DNA from: GCA-002282575 sp964646525
Lineage (GTDB): Bacteria > Pseudomonadota > Gammaproteobacteria > Thiomicrospirales > Thiomicrospiraceae
Direction: 5' to 3'
DNA: 64,000 bases
Assembly (NCBI GenBank): GCA_964646525.1
Contig: CAZYER010000001.1
Span: 42,600-106,599, forward strand
How positions within the stretch are numbered: the first letter of the stretch is position 1; each line of letters begins with the position of its first letter. Position numbers and translations under genes: made by a program. Positions 17,602 through 29,144 of the stretch are shown here, one piece after another. The notes under the pieces were generated by a model. The model was not told the origin of the DNA, made no database searches, and saw only the letters and a program-made list of their open reading frames with translations.

Positions 17602-20259
17602 TTAAAGTGTCCAAGGCGCGGGTTTATCCGCATCAATACCATAACGAGAAATGGCATCAGCGACCATTTGAGCGGGCACTTCGCCGCGATCAGCCAAGGC
17701 CTTAAGTGTTGCAATAACAACATAATGCGCATTGACTTCAAAGAATTGACGCAACTGAGCGCGTGTATCCGAACGACCGTAACCGTCTGTACCCAAGACA
17801 ACAAAATCACCTGGAATGAAGGCACGGACTTGATCGGCATAAGCACGCAAGTAGTCTGTTGCCGCGATCACCGGTCCTTCACTGCCAGCTAACTGTTTGG
17901 TAATGAAAGGCACACGCTTGTGTTCTAACGGATGCAAGGTATTCCAACGCTCACACTCATCACCGTCTCGTTTGAGTAAATTGAAGCTAGTTGCCGACCA
18001 AACGTCCGCTTGTACGCCCCAATCTTGCGCCAACAACTCAGCCGCTTTAATCACTTCACGTAAAATCGTACCCGAACCCATTAACTGCGCTCTTGGACCA
18101 TCGCCACTCGCTTCCGATAAACGGTACAAACCTTGAATGATCTGATCTTCTACGCCTACAGGCATAGCAGGATGCTCATAGTTTTCGTTCATCACCGTAA
18201 CATAGTAGAATACTTTGTCTTTTTCGGCTGTCATACGACGTAGGCCATCTTGAATAATGACCGCCAATTCGTAAGCAAAGGTCGGATCATAAGTCATACA
18301 GTTAGGTACTTGACCAAACTGAATCAGGTTGTGACCATCTTGATGCTGTAGGCCTTCACCCGCTAAGGTCGTACGACCAGCAGTACCGCCTAGCATAAAG
18401 CCACGTGCTTGGGAATCGCCTGCTGCCCACACCAAATCCCCAATGCGTTGGAAGCCAAACATCGAGTAATAAATATAGAAAGGCACCATCGCCACACCAT
18501 GATTGGCGTAGCTTGTTGCTGCTGCAATCCAAGATGACATTGCACCCGCTTCATTAATGCCTTCTTGTAAAACCTGACCATTCTGCGCTTGTTTGTACCA
18601 CATTACTTGGTCTGCATCGACTGGCTCGTACAACTGACCCGCAGGATCATAAATACCCACTTGACGGAACAGCCCTTCCATACCGAAAGTACGTGCTTCG
18701 TCGGGAATAATCGGCACCACGCGTGGACCAACGGCTTTGTCGCGCAACAGCACCGCCAAAATACGCACAAACGCCATCGTGGTCGACATAGTGCGCTCGC
18801 CCGTTCCTTGCAACAAGGCATCAAAAGCCGACAACTCTGGTACAGGCAAGGTTTCAGAACGATCCTGACGGGATGGCAGGTAGCCGCCCAGAGCAGCACG
18901 ACGTTCATGTAAATATTTCATCACCGCTGAATCGTCTTGTGGCTTATAGAAAGGCACATTGTCCAGTTCGCTGTCTGAAATAGGAATACTAAAACGATCA
19001 CGGAAATGACGTAATCCGTTAATATCCAACTTTTTCTGTTGGTGAGCAGCCATCGCACCTTCACCATACTCACCCATACCATACCCCTTAACCGTATGGG
19101 CTAGGATCACAGTGGGCTGACCTTGATGTTCGGTTGCCTGTTTGTAGGCCGCATAAATCTTACGCGGATCATGTCCACCACGCGATAGCTTAAAGATTTC
19201 ATCGTCTGACATATCTTTAACGAGATCAGCTGTTTCTGGATACTTACCAAAGAAATGCTCGCGAACGTATGCAGGACCGCGCGCTTTGTAAGCTTGATAC
19301 TCGCCATCAACCACTTCCATCATGCGCTGCATTAACTTACCAGACTTGTCGCGCGCTAATAAACCATCCCACTCACTGCCCCAAACGACTTTTAAGACAT
19401 TCCAACCAGCACCACGGAAGTTACCCTCTAGCTCTTGAATGATTTTACCGTTACCACGTACAGGACCGTCTAGGCGTTGCAAGTTACAATTGACCACAAA
19501 AATCAGATTATCCAGCTTTTCACGATGCGCTAAAGCAATCGCGCCTTGAGATTCTGGTTCATCCATTTCGCCATCACCCAAGAATGCCCAAACTTTACGA
19601 CCCGTCGCATCAATCAAACCACGCGCATGCATATATTTCATGAAACGTGCTTGGTAAATCGCCATCAACGGCCCTAAGCCCATCGAAACAGTCGGGAACT
19701 GCCAAAAGTCGGGCATCAACCAAGGATGCGGATAAGAAGACAATCCAGGAGCTGCCACTTCTTGACGGAAACGACCCAAATCTTCCTCACTCAAACGACC
19801 TTCCATAAAGGCACGCGAATACATACCAGGTGAAGTGTGACCTTGGAAGAAAATCATGTCCGCGCCAGTTGGCGCATCAGGACCTTTGAAAAAGTGGTTA
19901 AAACCCACTTCATAAAGTGTTGCGCTAGAAGCAAAAGAAGCAATATGACCACCCAACTCGGTCGATAAACGATTGGCTTTTACCACCATCGCCATCGCAT
20001 TCCAGCGAATCAATGAACGTAGACGACCTTCAATTTCTTGATCGCCCGGATAAGCTGTTTGTTGCTCAGCGGGAATGGTGTTGATGTAAGGGGTATTAGC
20101 ACTGTAAAGTGTATCAATACCATATTTACGCGCGTGAGCGATCAGGCTATTGATGAGATGTTGTGCTTTCTCCGTCCCTTCAAACTCCACCACCGACGCA
20201 AGGGCATCCAACCACTCTTGCGTTTCTTGTGGATCAAGGTCAACAAAGGTTTCGCTCAT
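17602..20259 (-). CDS. aceE: Pyruvate dehydrogenase E1, homodimeric type
   Basis: E1p decarboxylates pyruvate with thiamine diphosphate and acetylates the lipoyl groups of E2 (and here possibly of the lipoyl domain on E3). At 885 residues it matches the E. coli enzyme (887). The thiamine-binding segment GDGEMDEPESQGA lies near residue 230, and GHTSPGMYSRAFMEGRLSEE near 140-160 is highly conserved in the family. ATG 20259 has AGGAAG upstream. It is the first gene of aceE-aceF-lpd. In the 141 bases upstream I see no PdhR-like palindrome I can name. Confidence 0.97.
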   Translation of the reverse strand: MSETFVDLDPQETQEWLDALASVVEFEGTEKAQHLINSLIAHARKYGIDTLYSANTPYINTIPAEQQTAYPGDQEIEGRLRSLIRWNAMAMVVKANRLSTELGGHIASFASSATLYEVGFNHFFKGPDAPTGADMIFFQGHTSPGMYSRAFMEGRLSEEDLGRFRQEVAAPGLSSYPHPWLMPDFWQFPTVSMGLGPLMAIYQARFMKYMHARGLIDATGRKVWAFLGDGEMDEPESQGAIALAHREKLDNLIFVVNCNLQRLDGPVRGNGKIIQELEGNFRGAGWNVLKVVWGSEWDGLLARDKSGKLMQRMMEVVDGEYQAYKARGPAYVREHFFGKYPETADLVKDMSDDEIFKLSRGGHDPRKIYAAYKQATEHQGQPTVILAHTVKGYGMGEYGEGAMAAHQQKKLDINGLRHFRDRFSIPISDSELDNVPFYKPQDDSAVMKYLHERRAALGGYLPSRQDRSETLPVPELSAFDALLQGTGERTMSTTMAFVRILAVLLRDKAVGPRVVPIIPDEARTFGMEGLFRQVGIYDPAGQLYEPVDADQVMWYKQAQNGQVLQEGINEAGAMSSWIAAATSYANHGVAMVPFYIYYSMFGFQRIGDLVWAAGDSQARGFMLGGTAGRTTLAGEGLQHQDGHNLIQFGQVPNCMTYDPTFAYELAVIIQDGLRRMTAEKDKVFYYVTVMNENYEHPAMPVGVEDQIIQGLYRLSEASGDGPRAQLMGSGTILREVIKAAELLAQDWGVQADVWSATSFNLLKRDGDECERWNTLHPLEHKRVPFITKQLAGSEGPVIAATDYLRAYADQVRAFIPGDFVVLGTDGYGRSDTRAQLRQFFEVNAHYVVIATLKALADRGEVPAQMVADAISRYGIDADKPAPWTL

Positions 20260-20400
20260 ATTTCTTCCTCATGGGGTCATGAAAATTAACACACCACGAA
20301 CAAACGCAGACGGGTAAGTCAGGCAGGCATGCGCTATGAGCCAGCCCTTTTATGCGCCCATTCATGGCAAAATGGTTTTAATATGATACCAGATATCCTA

Positions 20401-21063
20401 CTAAACTTCCCGTAGAGACATGATTGGCCAAGCCTGCAATTGTGCATATTCACGCAAAACATCGTCAGGATCAACGGCAACGGGATGATTAACCTGTTGT
20501 AATAAAGGCAAATCATTACGCGAGTCAGAATAGAACCAGGTTTCAGAGGGCGCGAAGCCTTTTTGCGCTAACCATTGTTGCAAGCGCTGAATTTTTCCTT
20601 CTTGAAAACTGGGGATACCGACCACATCACCTAAGACATGCCCGAACTCATCAAAGTCGGGATCAGTAGCAATAATTTCATCGATTCCCAACCATCGCAC
20701 AATCGGTTCGGTAATAAAGCGATTGGTTGCGGTAATGACCAACAGCTGATGTCCTTGGGAACGATGTTGCTCAATCAAGGCAAAGGCTTTGGGCAAGGCC
20801 AGAGGTTCAATGACCGTTTGCATAAACTCTTGATGTAAGGCTCTGAGTTCAGCAACCGGAATACCCACCAACGGCGCTAAAGCAAAACGCTGATAGGCAA
20901 TAATATCCAACTGACCCGACTTATAATCCTCATAAAATGCAGCATTTTGAGCGGCATAAGCTTGTGCATCGACCAAGCCCTTACGCACGACAAACTCGCC
21001 CCATTCGTAATCACTATCCCCTCCAATCAGGGTGTTATCTAAATCAAAAATGGCTAATTTCAT
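20401..21063 (-). CDS. HAD-IB family phosphatase (SerB/histidinol-phosphatase-like)
   Basis: The 220-residue protein starts MKLAIFDLDNTLIGGDSDYEW: HAD motif I with D7 as nucleophile and D9 as acid/base. Motif II is at LVITATNRF, and motif III at SDSRNDLPLL in the last 50 residues. The HAD-IB group includes phosphoserine phosphatase and relatives acting on histidinol phosphate or phosphoethanolamine. The substrate here cannot be read from sequence. It is a monocistronic gene between aceE and a divergently transcribed cytochrome gene. Confidence 0.82.
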   Translation of the reverse strand: MKLAIFDLDNTLIGGDSDYEWGEFVVRKGLVDAQAYAAQNAAFYEDYKSGQLDIIAYQRFALAPLVGIPVAELRALHQEFMQTVIEPLALPKAFALIEQHRSQGHQLLVITATNRFITEPIVRWLGIDEIIATDPDFDEFGHVLGDVVGIPSFQEGKIQRLQQWLAQKGFAPSETWFYSDSRNDLPLLQQVNHPVAVDPDDVLREYAQLQAWPIMSLREV

Positions 21064-21255
21064 ACCTTGCTACCCACAATTCTAATAATTAGGGTGCATG
21101 CTATACCATCTTGCGATGCAAGAAAACGCTTTTCTAAAATGGATTGCACTAACTTGATAAGGATACGACGAAAATGCAACTTCCCATTCCATCAACAATA
21201 CTTTATGATGAACCTGTACCACCATTAATAACACTTGATCAAGAGGGCTAATATC

Positions 21256-21528
21256 ATGTTGAAACCATTAATTTTTACAGGCATTTGCTTAAGCATTAGC
21301 GCACCCAGCTTCGCCAATAGTGATCATGCCAAAAAACTCATTCAAACCAACTGCGTCAGCTGTCACCAAGCCGACATTTACAAACGTGACAACCGCAAGG
21401 TAAAAAACCTAAACAGCTTGGCGACTTTTGTTGAGAACTGTAATACACAAACGGCTGCTGGCTGGTTCCCAGAAGATGTTGATGCGGTGGTTAAGTACCT
21501 AAACGCAAACTATTACAAATTTAAGTAA
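21256..21528 (+). CDS. Small periplasmic monohaem cytochrome c
   Basis: The 90-residue precursor has a signal peptide (about 1-20, ending ..SAPSFA) and one haem-binding motif, CVSCH. ATG 21256 is preceded by AAGAGGG nine bases upstream; the reading from 21235 adds residues before the signal. There is no methionine in the mature part, so the usual Met axial ligand is absent. An extra cysteine (VENCNT) and a WFPEDVDAVVKYLN segment follow. This suggests His/other or high-spin coordination, as in SHP-like cytochromes, but the subfamily is not certain. A role in sulfur-linked respiration is plausible from context only. Confidence 0.75.
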   Translation: MLKPLIFTGICLSISAPSFANSDHAKKLIQTNCVSCHQADIYKRDNRKVKNLNSLATFVENCNTQTAAGWFPEDVDAVVKYLNANYYKFK

Positions 21529-21540
21529 GACCAACCACAA

Positions 21541-21570
21541 AAAAAGCCAGCAAATACGCTGGCTTTTTTA
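21541..21570. terminator. Bidirectional terminator between the cytochrome gene and rluB
   Basis: An 11-bp perfect stem, AAAAAGCCAGC (21541-21551) and GCTGGCTTTTT (21558-21568), has a 6-base loop. It serves the convergent genes on both strands. Confidence 0.92.
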
Positions 21571-21596
21571 CATCCTGTTTCGTTGATTAACTCACA

Positions 21597-22655
21597 TCAA
21601 TCAATATAGTCGTCATCGTTATCCCGCCACGTCTTACGAGATACAGGTTTGCGACTGAGCGTTGTTCTAGTTTGTGATTGCACCTTTCCCTGCTCAACAG
21701 CAACCATTTTACGAGGTGTCGGTAAGCTACTGCGTTGACGAACTTCCGATCCATTCGAACGTGAATTACGGCGCTGTGATAACCCTCCTTCCCTATCAGC
21801 GGAAGCCTCATTCCGATCATCTTTCTTGCTGTAAGGAGCAAATGCCATACGAGTGCCATCTCTGTTAAATGGACGTGCTGCTTTACGTGGCTCTGGTGCT
21901 TCCATTTTAGGCAAGTCCACCATAGTCAAGAGTCCATTAATTTGCTCTAAACTGGCTGGCATGGTTTTACCCTGACGCAAGGTTTTCGGTAAGCTGATAT
22001 TACCAAAGGCAATACGCTTCAAACGACTCACTTGCACGCCTTGGCTTTCCCACAAGCGACGCACTTCACGATTGCGACCTTCGAGCAAAGTAACCTTGTA
22101 CCAACGGTTGATACTGTCCGTCAGTTCAAAAGATTTCAAGGGTTCTAGCTTGTCAAAATTCGCCATACCATCATCCAAGGGAACACCTTGAACCAACTTG
22201 TCTAAAATATCTTTTGATACCTCACCAAAAACACGCACTAGGTAAGCTCTTTCAATGGCCTTTGAAGGATGCATGAGACGATTGGCCAATTCACCATTAT
22301 TGGTTAACAATAGCAAACCCGTCGTATTGACGTCCAAACGACCAACAGCAATCCAACGCCCCGACTTTGGCTTAGGCAAACGCGCAAAAATGGTGTCACG
22401 CCCTTGCTCATCCGAACGCGTAACCAGTTCATTTTCAGGCTTATTGTATAAAATAACTTCGGTAACTGGGACAGCTAACTCTTGTGGCGATAAGCGACGA
22501 CCGCGTACCTGCAACTGATCCTTTTCGCTAACGCGATCACCCAACTTAGCAACCTGACCGTTCACCTTAACGAAACCTGCACTAATCCACGCTTCAATTT
22601 CACGCCTTGATCCTAAGCCTGCTCGCGCCAAGACTTTTTGTAATTTCTCATCCAT
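21597..22655 (-). CDS. rluB: RluB-type 23S rRNA pseudouridine synthase
   Basis: RluB makes pseudouridine 2605 of 23S rRNA. The 352-residue protein begins with an S4 RNA-binding domain (about 3-60: LQKVLARAGLGSRREIEAWI), then the RsuA-type catalytic domain with GRLDVNTTGLLLLTN near 103-117 and EGRNREVRRLWES. Residues from about 250 form a disordered basic tail rich in Arg, Lys and Ser, common in RluB. It lies 14 bases downstream of yciO, an arrangement also close to that in E. coli. Confidence 0.9.
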   Translation of the reverse strand: MDEKLQKVLARAGLGSRREIEAWISAGFVKVNGQVAKLGDRVSEKDQLQVRGRRLSPQELAVPVTEVILYNKPENELVTRSDEQGRDTIFARLPKPKSGRWIAVGRLDVNTTGLLLLTNNGELANRLMHPSKAIERAYLVRVFGEVSKDILDKLVQGVPLDDGMANFDKLEPLKSFELTDSINRWYKVTLLEGRNREVRRLWESQGVQVSRLKRIAFGNISLPKTLRQGKTMPASLEQINGLLTMVDLPKMEAPEPRKAARPFNRDGTRMAFAPYSKKDDRNEASADREGGLSQRRNSRSNGSEVRQRSSLPTPRKMVAVEQGKVQSQTRTTLSRKPVSRKTWRDNDDDYID

Positions 22656-22669
22656 CGCTATTTTTTTCC

Positions 22670-23278
22670 TTACAACTTTCCAGCACCCTGACGAATGATT
22701 TCCGCTTCGCCACTGGTTAAATCTACCACGGTTGTCGGCTCATGCCCTACCCAACCTGAATCGATGATGCCATCAATCTGTGCTCCAATGCGTTCTTCAA
22801 TGGTATCTGCATCAACCAAAGGCCAATCTTCATCAGGCATAATTAAACTGACGCTCAGCAGAGGACCTGCCAATTCTGCCAACAATGCCTGCACTACCTT
22901 GTAATCAGGAACGCGAAGTCCAATGGTACTGCGCTTGGGATGCCATAAGCGTTTAGGCACATCTTTCGTCGCCGCTAAAATAATCGTAAAGGCACCTGGT
23001 GTCATGCTTTTTAGCATACGAAAAACGCGATTATCTACCTGAGCATACTGACTTAAATGCGATAAGTCTTTACAAACTAGTGTAAAGTGATGGGTTTCGG
23101 ATAAAGCACGAATGCGACGAATACGTTCTACTGCTTCTTTACTGTCAAGACAACAACCCAGAGCATAACCTGAATCTGTGGGATAAGCGATTACCCCCCC
23201 TTTTTGCAAACACTGCGTCGCTTGCAACAACAAGCGCTGTTGCGGATTGTCTGGATGAACTTGCCAACGCTGAGGCAT
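22670..23278 (-). CDS. yciO: YciO-like protein of the YrdC/Sua5 family
   Basis: The 202-residue protein has the YrdC fold that makes threonylcarbamoyl-adenylate in TsaC/Sua5: GGVIAYPTDSGYALGCC near 27-43, then RIRRIRALSETHHFTLVCKDLSHLS, with GAFTIILAA and TIGLRVPD further on. Length and sequence place it with YciO rather than TsaC; YciO activity is reported as weak or uncertain. The neighbourhood (rluB next door) supports YciO. Confidence 0.85.
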   Translation of the reverse strand: MPQRWQVHPDNPQQRLLLQATQCLQKGGVIAYPTDSGYALGCCLDSKEAVERIRRIRALSETHHFTLVCKDLSHLSQYAQVDNRVFRMLKSMTPGAFTIILAATKDVPKRLWHPKRSTIGLRVPDYKVVQALLAELAGPLLSVSLIMPDEDWPLVDADTIEERIGAQIDGIIDSGWVGHEPTTVVDLTSGEAEIIRQGAGKL

Positions 23279-23322
23279 AACAGACGACTCACTCTCTATA
23301 TCAATAATTTATTTTGATGTGT

Positions 23323-23328
23323 ATTATA
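23323..23328 (-). promoter_or_regulatory. Possible -10 element for yciO-rluB
   Basis: A perfect TATAAT is read on the minus strand 45 bases upstream of the yciO ATG. I cannot identify a matching -35 hexamer, so support is limited. Confidence 0.3.
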
Positions 23329-23402
23329 GCTTGAAGCTCATCTAAACGCTTGACCTAGTTGATCTATTACTGACATATTGTCATGAAACAACCCTAGGAG
23401 TA

Positions 23403-23879
23403 ATGAAAATGACCCTTTCCGTTAACCATGCACTTCCCGCCTTTTCTGTTTCTGTTTACCCAGAACAAACCCTTACCCAAGACAATTTTAAAGGTCATTG
23501 GACCGTACTTTATTTTTATCCACGCGATGACACACCGGGTTGTACGCAAGAAAGTTTAGCTTTTCAAGAACGTCTGAGTGATTTTGAAGCCTTATCAACG
23601 GCTATTATTGGCGTATCACGTGATGACATGAAATCACACGAGAAGTTTTCGCATAAATTTAACCTAACCTTTCCATTGATTTGTGATACTGATGAGCAAC
23701 TATGTCAGCTTTTTGCAGTTTTGAAAGAAAAAACTAACTATGGCAAAAAATACATAGGTATTGAACGCAGCACCTTCTTGATTGATCCAGAAGGCGTTGT
23801 GCGCCACGAATGGCGTAAAGTGAGCGTACCAGAACACGTTGAAGCAGTACTCGCACAACTGAAACAACTGATGACATAA
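23403..23879 (+). CDS. bcp: Thioredoxin-dependent peroxiredoxin, Bcp/PrxQ family
   Basis: It reduces hydrogen peroxide and organic hydroperoxides. The 158-residue protein has the thioredoxin fold with the peroxidatic cysteine C47 in DDTPGCTQES. The usual PrxQ resolving cysteine five residues later is leucine (L52). Other cysteines (ICDTDEQLCQ, near 95-103) are present, so recycling may use one of these or an external thiol. The site AGGAG lies just before ATG 23403. phoH follows on the same strand after 28 bases. Confidence 0.9.
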   Translation: MKMTLSVNHALPAFSVSVYPEQTLTQDNFKGHWTVLYFYPRDDTPGCTQESLAFQERLSDFEALSTAIIGVSRDDMKSHEKFSHKFNLTFPLICDTDEQLCQLFAVLKEKTNYGKKYIGIERSTFLIDPEGVVRHEWRKVSVPEHVEAVLAQLKQLMT

Positions 23880-23907
23880 TTTGTGATGACTAACTAGGAG
23901 CGACTCG

Positions 23908-25356
23908 ATGATTGCCAACCGCACCCACATTACTGGTAAACGCCTTTTTGTCATCGACACGAACGTATTGATGCATGATCCAATGGCATTATTTGCATTC
24001 GATGAACACGATTTATTCATTCCCATGGTGGTACTCGAAGAGTTAGATGCCAACAAAAAAGGGATTTCTGAAATTGCTCGCAACGTACGTGAAACCAACC
24101 GATTACTAGATCAATTAATTGGCAGCGCCAGTGCAGCAGAAATTGAGAAAGGACTTCCTCTGGTCAACATCGCCAACATGGGGTTGGGCAAAAACAAGCC
24201 TGTAGGTAAAGGGCGCAAGGGTAATCCTGGGAAATTATATTTTGAAACGCGTCCACTCGATTTTGACCTCAATGAAATCTTCCCGACACATAAAGCCGAC
24301 AATACCATTCTCAAGTGTGGATTAGCACTGCAACAACTCGATCCGAAAACGCATGTCACACTCGTCACTAAAGACATTAACATGCGCATTAAAGCTTCTG
24401 CTGTCGGTTTACATGCCGAAGATTATTTTAATGACAGTGTTGTTGAAGACAGCGATTTACTTTACACTGGCATGCGCGAGTTACCCGATGACTACTTTGA
24501 AAACAATGGCGAGGCCTTAACTTCTTGGCAAGAAGGAAGTAATACCTTCTATCGCATTGAAACACCTACAGATAATCCTTGGGTACCAAATGAATGCTTG
24601 CATACCGCCGATGAACATGGCTTCTCCGCCATCGTTGACCGCATTGATGGAAACAGCAGTGTACTGCGCTTCCCGCGCGACTATCGCAACAGTCACCAGG
24701 GCGTATGGGGTATTCATGCACGCAATCGTGAACAAAATTTCGCGCTGAACTTTTTAATGAATCCAGACATTGATATTGTTACCTTACTTGGTCCAGCTGG
24801 TACAGGTAAGACCTTGCTTGCCCTAGCCGCTGGACTAGCGCAAACGATTGACGATAAACGTTATAACGAAATCATCATGACACGCGCCACCATTCCGATA
24901 GGTGAAGATATTGGCTTTTTACCCGGCACCGAGGAAGAAAAAATGGCACCTTGGATGGGTGCGTTAATGGATAACCTTGAAGTCTTGACGCAACCTGAAG
25001 AAGGTGCGGCCAAATGGCAAACCAATACCACGCAAGAAATCATTAAGCAACGTATTAAAATTAAGTCGATGAACTTTATGCGTGGCCGAACCTTCTTGAA
25101 TAAGTTTATTATCATTGATGAAGCGCAAAACCTAACACCCAAACAGATGAAAACCTTAATCACCCGTGCAGGTCCTGGTACGAAAATGATTTGCATCGGA
25201 AACATCGCTCAAATCGATTCTCCTTATTTAACAGAAACCACTTCAGGACTAACCTTTGTGGTCGATCACTTTAAGGGATGGCAGCACAATGCTCACATTA
25301 CCTTACAGCGTGGTGAGCGTTCTCGTCTCGCCGACTTTGCTCAGCAAGTAATGTGA
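23908..25356 (+). CDS. PhoH-family protein with N-terminal PIN domain (PhoH2/YlaK type)
   Basis: The 482-residue protein joins a PIN-like ribonuclease domain (about 1-150; acidic residues starting at D17 in FVIDTNVLMHDP) to a PhoH ATPase domain (about 235-480). The ATPase part has Walker A GPAGTGKT and Walker B FIIIDEAQNLTPKQM. This architecture is described as PhoH2, an ATP-dependent RNA helicase/ribonuclease in mycobacteria. The cellular role in Gammaproteobacteria is unclear. The start has AGGAG upstream. It begins a run of plus-strand genes. Confidence 0.9.
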   Translation: MIANRTHITGKRLFVIDTNVLMHDPMALFAFDEHDLFIPMVVLEELDANKKGISEIARNVRETNRLLDQLIGSASAAEIEKGLPLVNIANMGLGKNKPVGKGRKGNPGKLYFETRPLDFDLNEIFPTHKADNTILKCGLALQQLDPKTHVTLVTKDINMRIKASAVGLHAEDYFNDSVVEDSDLLYTGMRELPDDYFENNGEALTSWQEGSNTFYRIETPTDNPWVPNECLHTADEHGFSAIVDRIDGNSSVLRFPRDYRNSHQGVWGIHARNREQNFALNFLMNPDIDIVTLLGPAGTGKTLLALAAGLAQTIDDKRYNEIIMTRATIPIGEDIGFLPGTEEEKMAPWMGALMDNLEVLTQPEEGAAKWQTNTTQEIIKQRIKIKSMNFMRGRTFLNKFIIIDEAQNLTPKQMKTLITRAGPGTKMICIGNIAQIDSPYLTETTSGLTFVVDHFKGWQHNAHITLQRGERSRLADFAQQVM

Positions 25357-25417
25357 ACTCGACCCAGTAACACAACGGCAGTTGGGCAATACCCACTGCC
25401 TTAATGGAGGTGATAGC

Positions 25418-26020
25418 ATGATTCTCAATCAAATCGCCCTCAACCCTACCGTTCATTATCAAAGTTTGGCGCAACACGTTCAGCAACGGTTGCCTACTTT
25501 AATGATTCCAGTCTTCAAGCTAGACCCAACCAGTGCAAGTCGTGCTGTGGAAGAGTTACCTCTAGATCATGAAAAATCATCCGAATATGTCGAACTTCAC
25601 ACGCTAGTCGACTATCAACCTTGGTTGAAACACCTTTACCGTCAGTGGCAGCTCGCACTCAAACAGAGTTTTTCGCAACTAACGGCCATAAATAACCTAA
25701 CCGAACCAGATCACTGGCATCCAGAAAGTACTGCCAAAGCCATGAATGCCTTAGCGCTTGCCTACACAGGAAAACTCATTTACTTGTTAAAACAGGATCC
25801 TATCACTGTTGTCGATAGAACGACTTTGTTATGGCGAGATACATGGCAAAGCTTTCGTCATGAACTCGAACATCAACAAACTAAGTTGCCCGTATTACAG
25901 GCATTAGATAATACTGCCCACTATTTTCAACAATTTTGGCTAGAATCTTGGCTACACATTGCCGATTTACAATCGACCTTGCCATCAAACCCGACAGAAA
26001 ATAACAACAACGACTCTTAA
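25418..26020 (+). CDS. Hypothetical protein, 200 residues
   Basis: I do not recognise this protein. ATG 25418 has a strong GGAGGT six bases upstream; a longer in-frame reading from 25382 lacks one. The protein is soluble-looking: no signal peptide, no membrane segment, rich in Gln, Leu and His, mostly helical by appearance, with an Asn/Ser-rich tail (ENNNNDS). A conserved-looking central part is WHPESTAKAMNALALAYTGKL (about 99-119). It lies 61 bases after phoH and upstream of a small membrane protein gene, suggesting one operon. Confidence 0.7.
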   Translation: MILNQIALNPTVHYQSLAQHVQQRLPTLMIPVFKLDPTSASRAVEELPLDHEKSSEYVELHTLVDYQPWLKHLYRQWQLALKQSFSQLTAINNLTEPDHWHPESTAKAMNALALAYTGKLIYLLKQDPITVVDRTTLLWRDTWQSFRHELEHQQTKLPVLQALDNTAHYFQQFWLESWLHIADLQSTLPSNPTENNNNDS

Positions 26021-26071
26021 AACAGTTACAATGTGGTGATTATTAGTGAACATACTTTATGGAGTGCTTCG

Positions 26072-26350
26072 ATGCTGGTTTTCGGCATTTTTATTGGCAT
26101 GTTATTGACCATTGGCGTAGGGATTTGGCTAGATACGAACTTATTGGCTAATCTGGTCGCCTTGTCTGGCATAACAGGATTATTGATTTTCTTTTTTCAC
26201 AATGCAGATCAGACCGAAGGTCGAATCAGTCGCTGGTTGATTGGGTTAAGCCGAGAACAAAAAAAACAGTGGTACGGTTTATTCGCTGTTAGTTTGTTTT
26301 TTGGGTTGATGTTCGGCAGTTTTTGGAACGACAGCATGGGTGGACTATAA
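26072..26350 (+). CDS. Small inner-membrane protein, 92 residues
   Basis: I chose ATG 26072 because GGAG stands seven bases upstream; a GTG at 26033 would add 13 residues without a ribosome site. The protein has three hydrophobic segments: about 1-20 (rich in Gly), 25-43, and 66-82. A charged loop (DQTEGRISRWLIGLSREQKKQW) lies between the second and third. The family is not recognised. It ends two bases before the next start codon, so translation is probably coupled with the DUF1841 gene. Confidence 0.65.
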   Translation: MLVFGIFIGMLLTIGVGIWLDTNLLANLVALSGITGLLIFFFHNADQTEGRISRWLIGLSREQKKQWYGLFAVSLFFGLMFGSFWNDSMGGL

Positions 26351-26352
26351 CC

Positions 26353-26796
26353 GTGTTTGGATCAGACAGGAACAGTCTGCGTGAGTTTTATAAAATCAGT
26401 TGGCAAAAACACCAGCAAGGACAAGCTTTGAGCACTCTGGAGCAACAAGTAGTACAAGTGATCGCCGAACATCCAGAGTATCATCAGCAAGTATTGGCCA
26501 ATAATGCTTCCTATCGCGATTGGGCAGTCGAATCGGGAGATACCAATCCTTTCTTACATATGGGTATGCATTTGGCTTTGCGTGAGCAAATCGCAACAGA
26601 CAGACCTTCTGGCATAGCCCGTTGTTATCATTTACTCTGCCAATCCACACAAGTATCACTGGAAGCAGAACATCAAATGATGGAATGCCTTGGACAGGCT
26701 TTGTGGCAAGCACAGCGCAACAACAGCATGCCAGACGAAGTTGCCTATCTCAATTGTTTAGAAACATTAACCCAAGATTTACACAGTCCCCTTTAG
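26353..26796 (+). CDS. DUF1841 family protein
   Basis: From GTG 26353 the protein is 147 residues and starts MFGSDRNSLREFYKISWQKH, the typical N-terminus of DUF1841 proteins. VIAEHPEYH and MGMHLALREQ are further family segments. Function is unknown. There are no membrane segments or catalytic motifs that I can name. GGTGG stands about ten bases upstream, inside the end of the preceding gene. A reading from 26323 overlaps that gene and adds non-family sequence. Confidence 0.75.
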   Translation: MFGSDRNSLREFYKISWQKHQQGQALSTLEQQVVQVIAEHPEYHQQVLANNASYRDWAVESGDTNPFLHMGMHLALREQIATDRPSGIARCYHLLCQSTQVSLEAEHQMMECLGQALWQAQRNNSMPDEVAYLNCLETLTQDLHSPL

Positions 26797-26802
26797 TTTT
26801 AG

Positions 26803-29052
<2,250 letters not shown>

Positions 29053-29077
29053 GCATTGCGCAATTGAAGGGAGTCAT

Positions 29078-29104
29078 ACTGTTTGAGTTTCCAACCCAAA
29101 CAGT
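29078..29104. other. Inverted repeat downstream of idh
   Basis: ACTGTTTG (29078-29085) and CAAACAGT (29097-29104) form an 8-bp perfect stem with an 11-base loop. There is no T-run after it, so it is not a classical terminator. It may protect the idh 3' end or act as a protein site. Confidence 0.4.
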
Positions 29105-29144
29105 CAAACTTGTTCAAGTGTAATTTTAAGTGTCGGTGCCGTAG

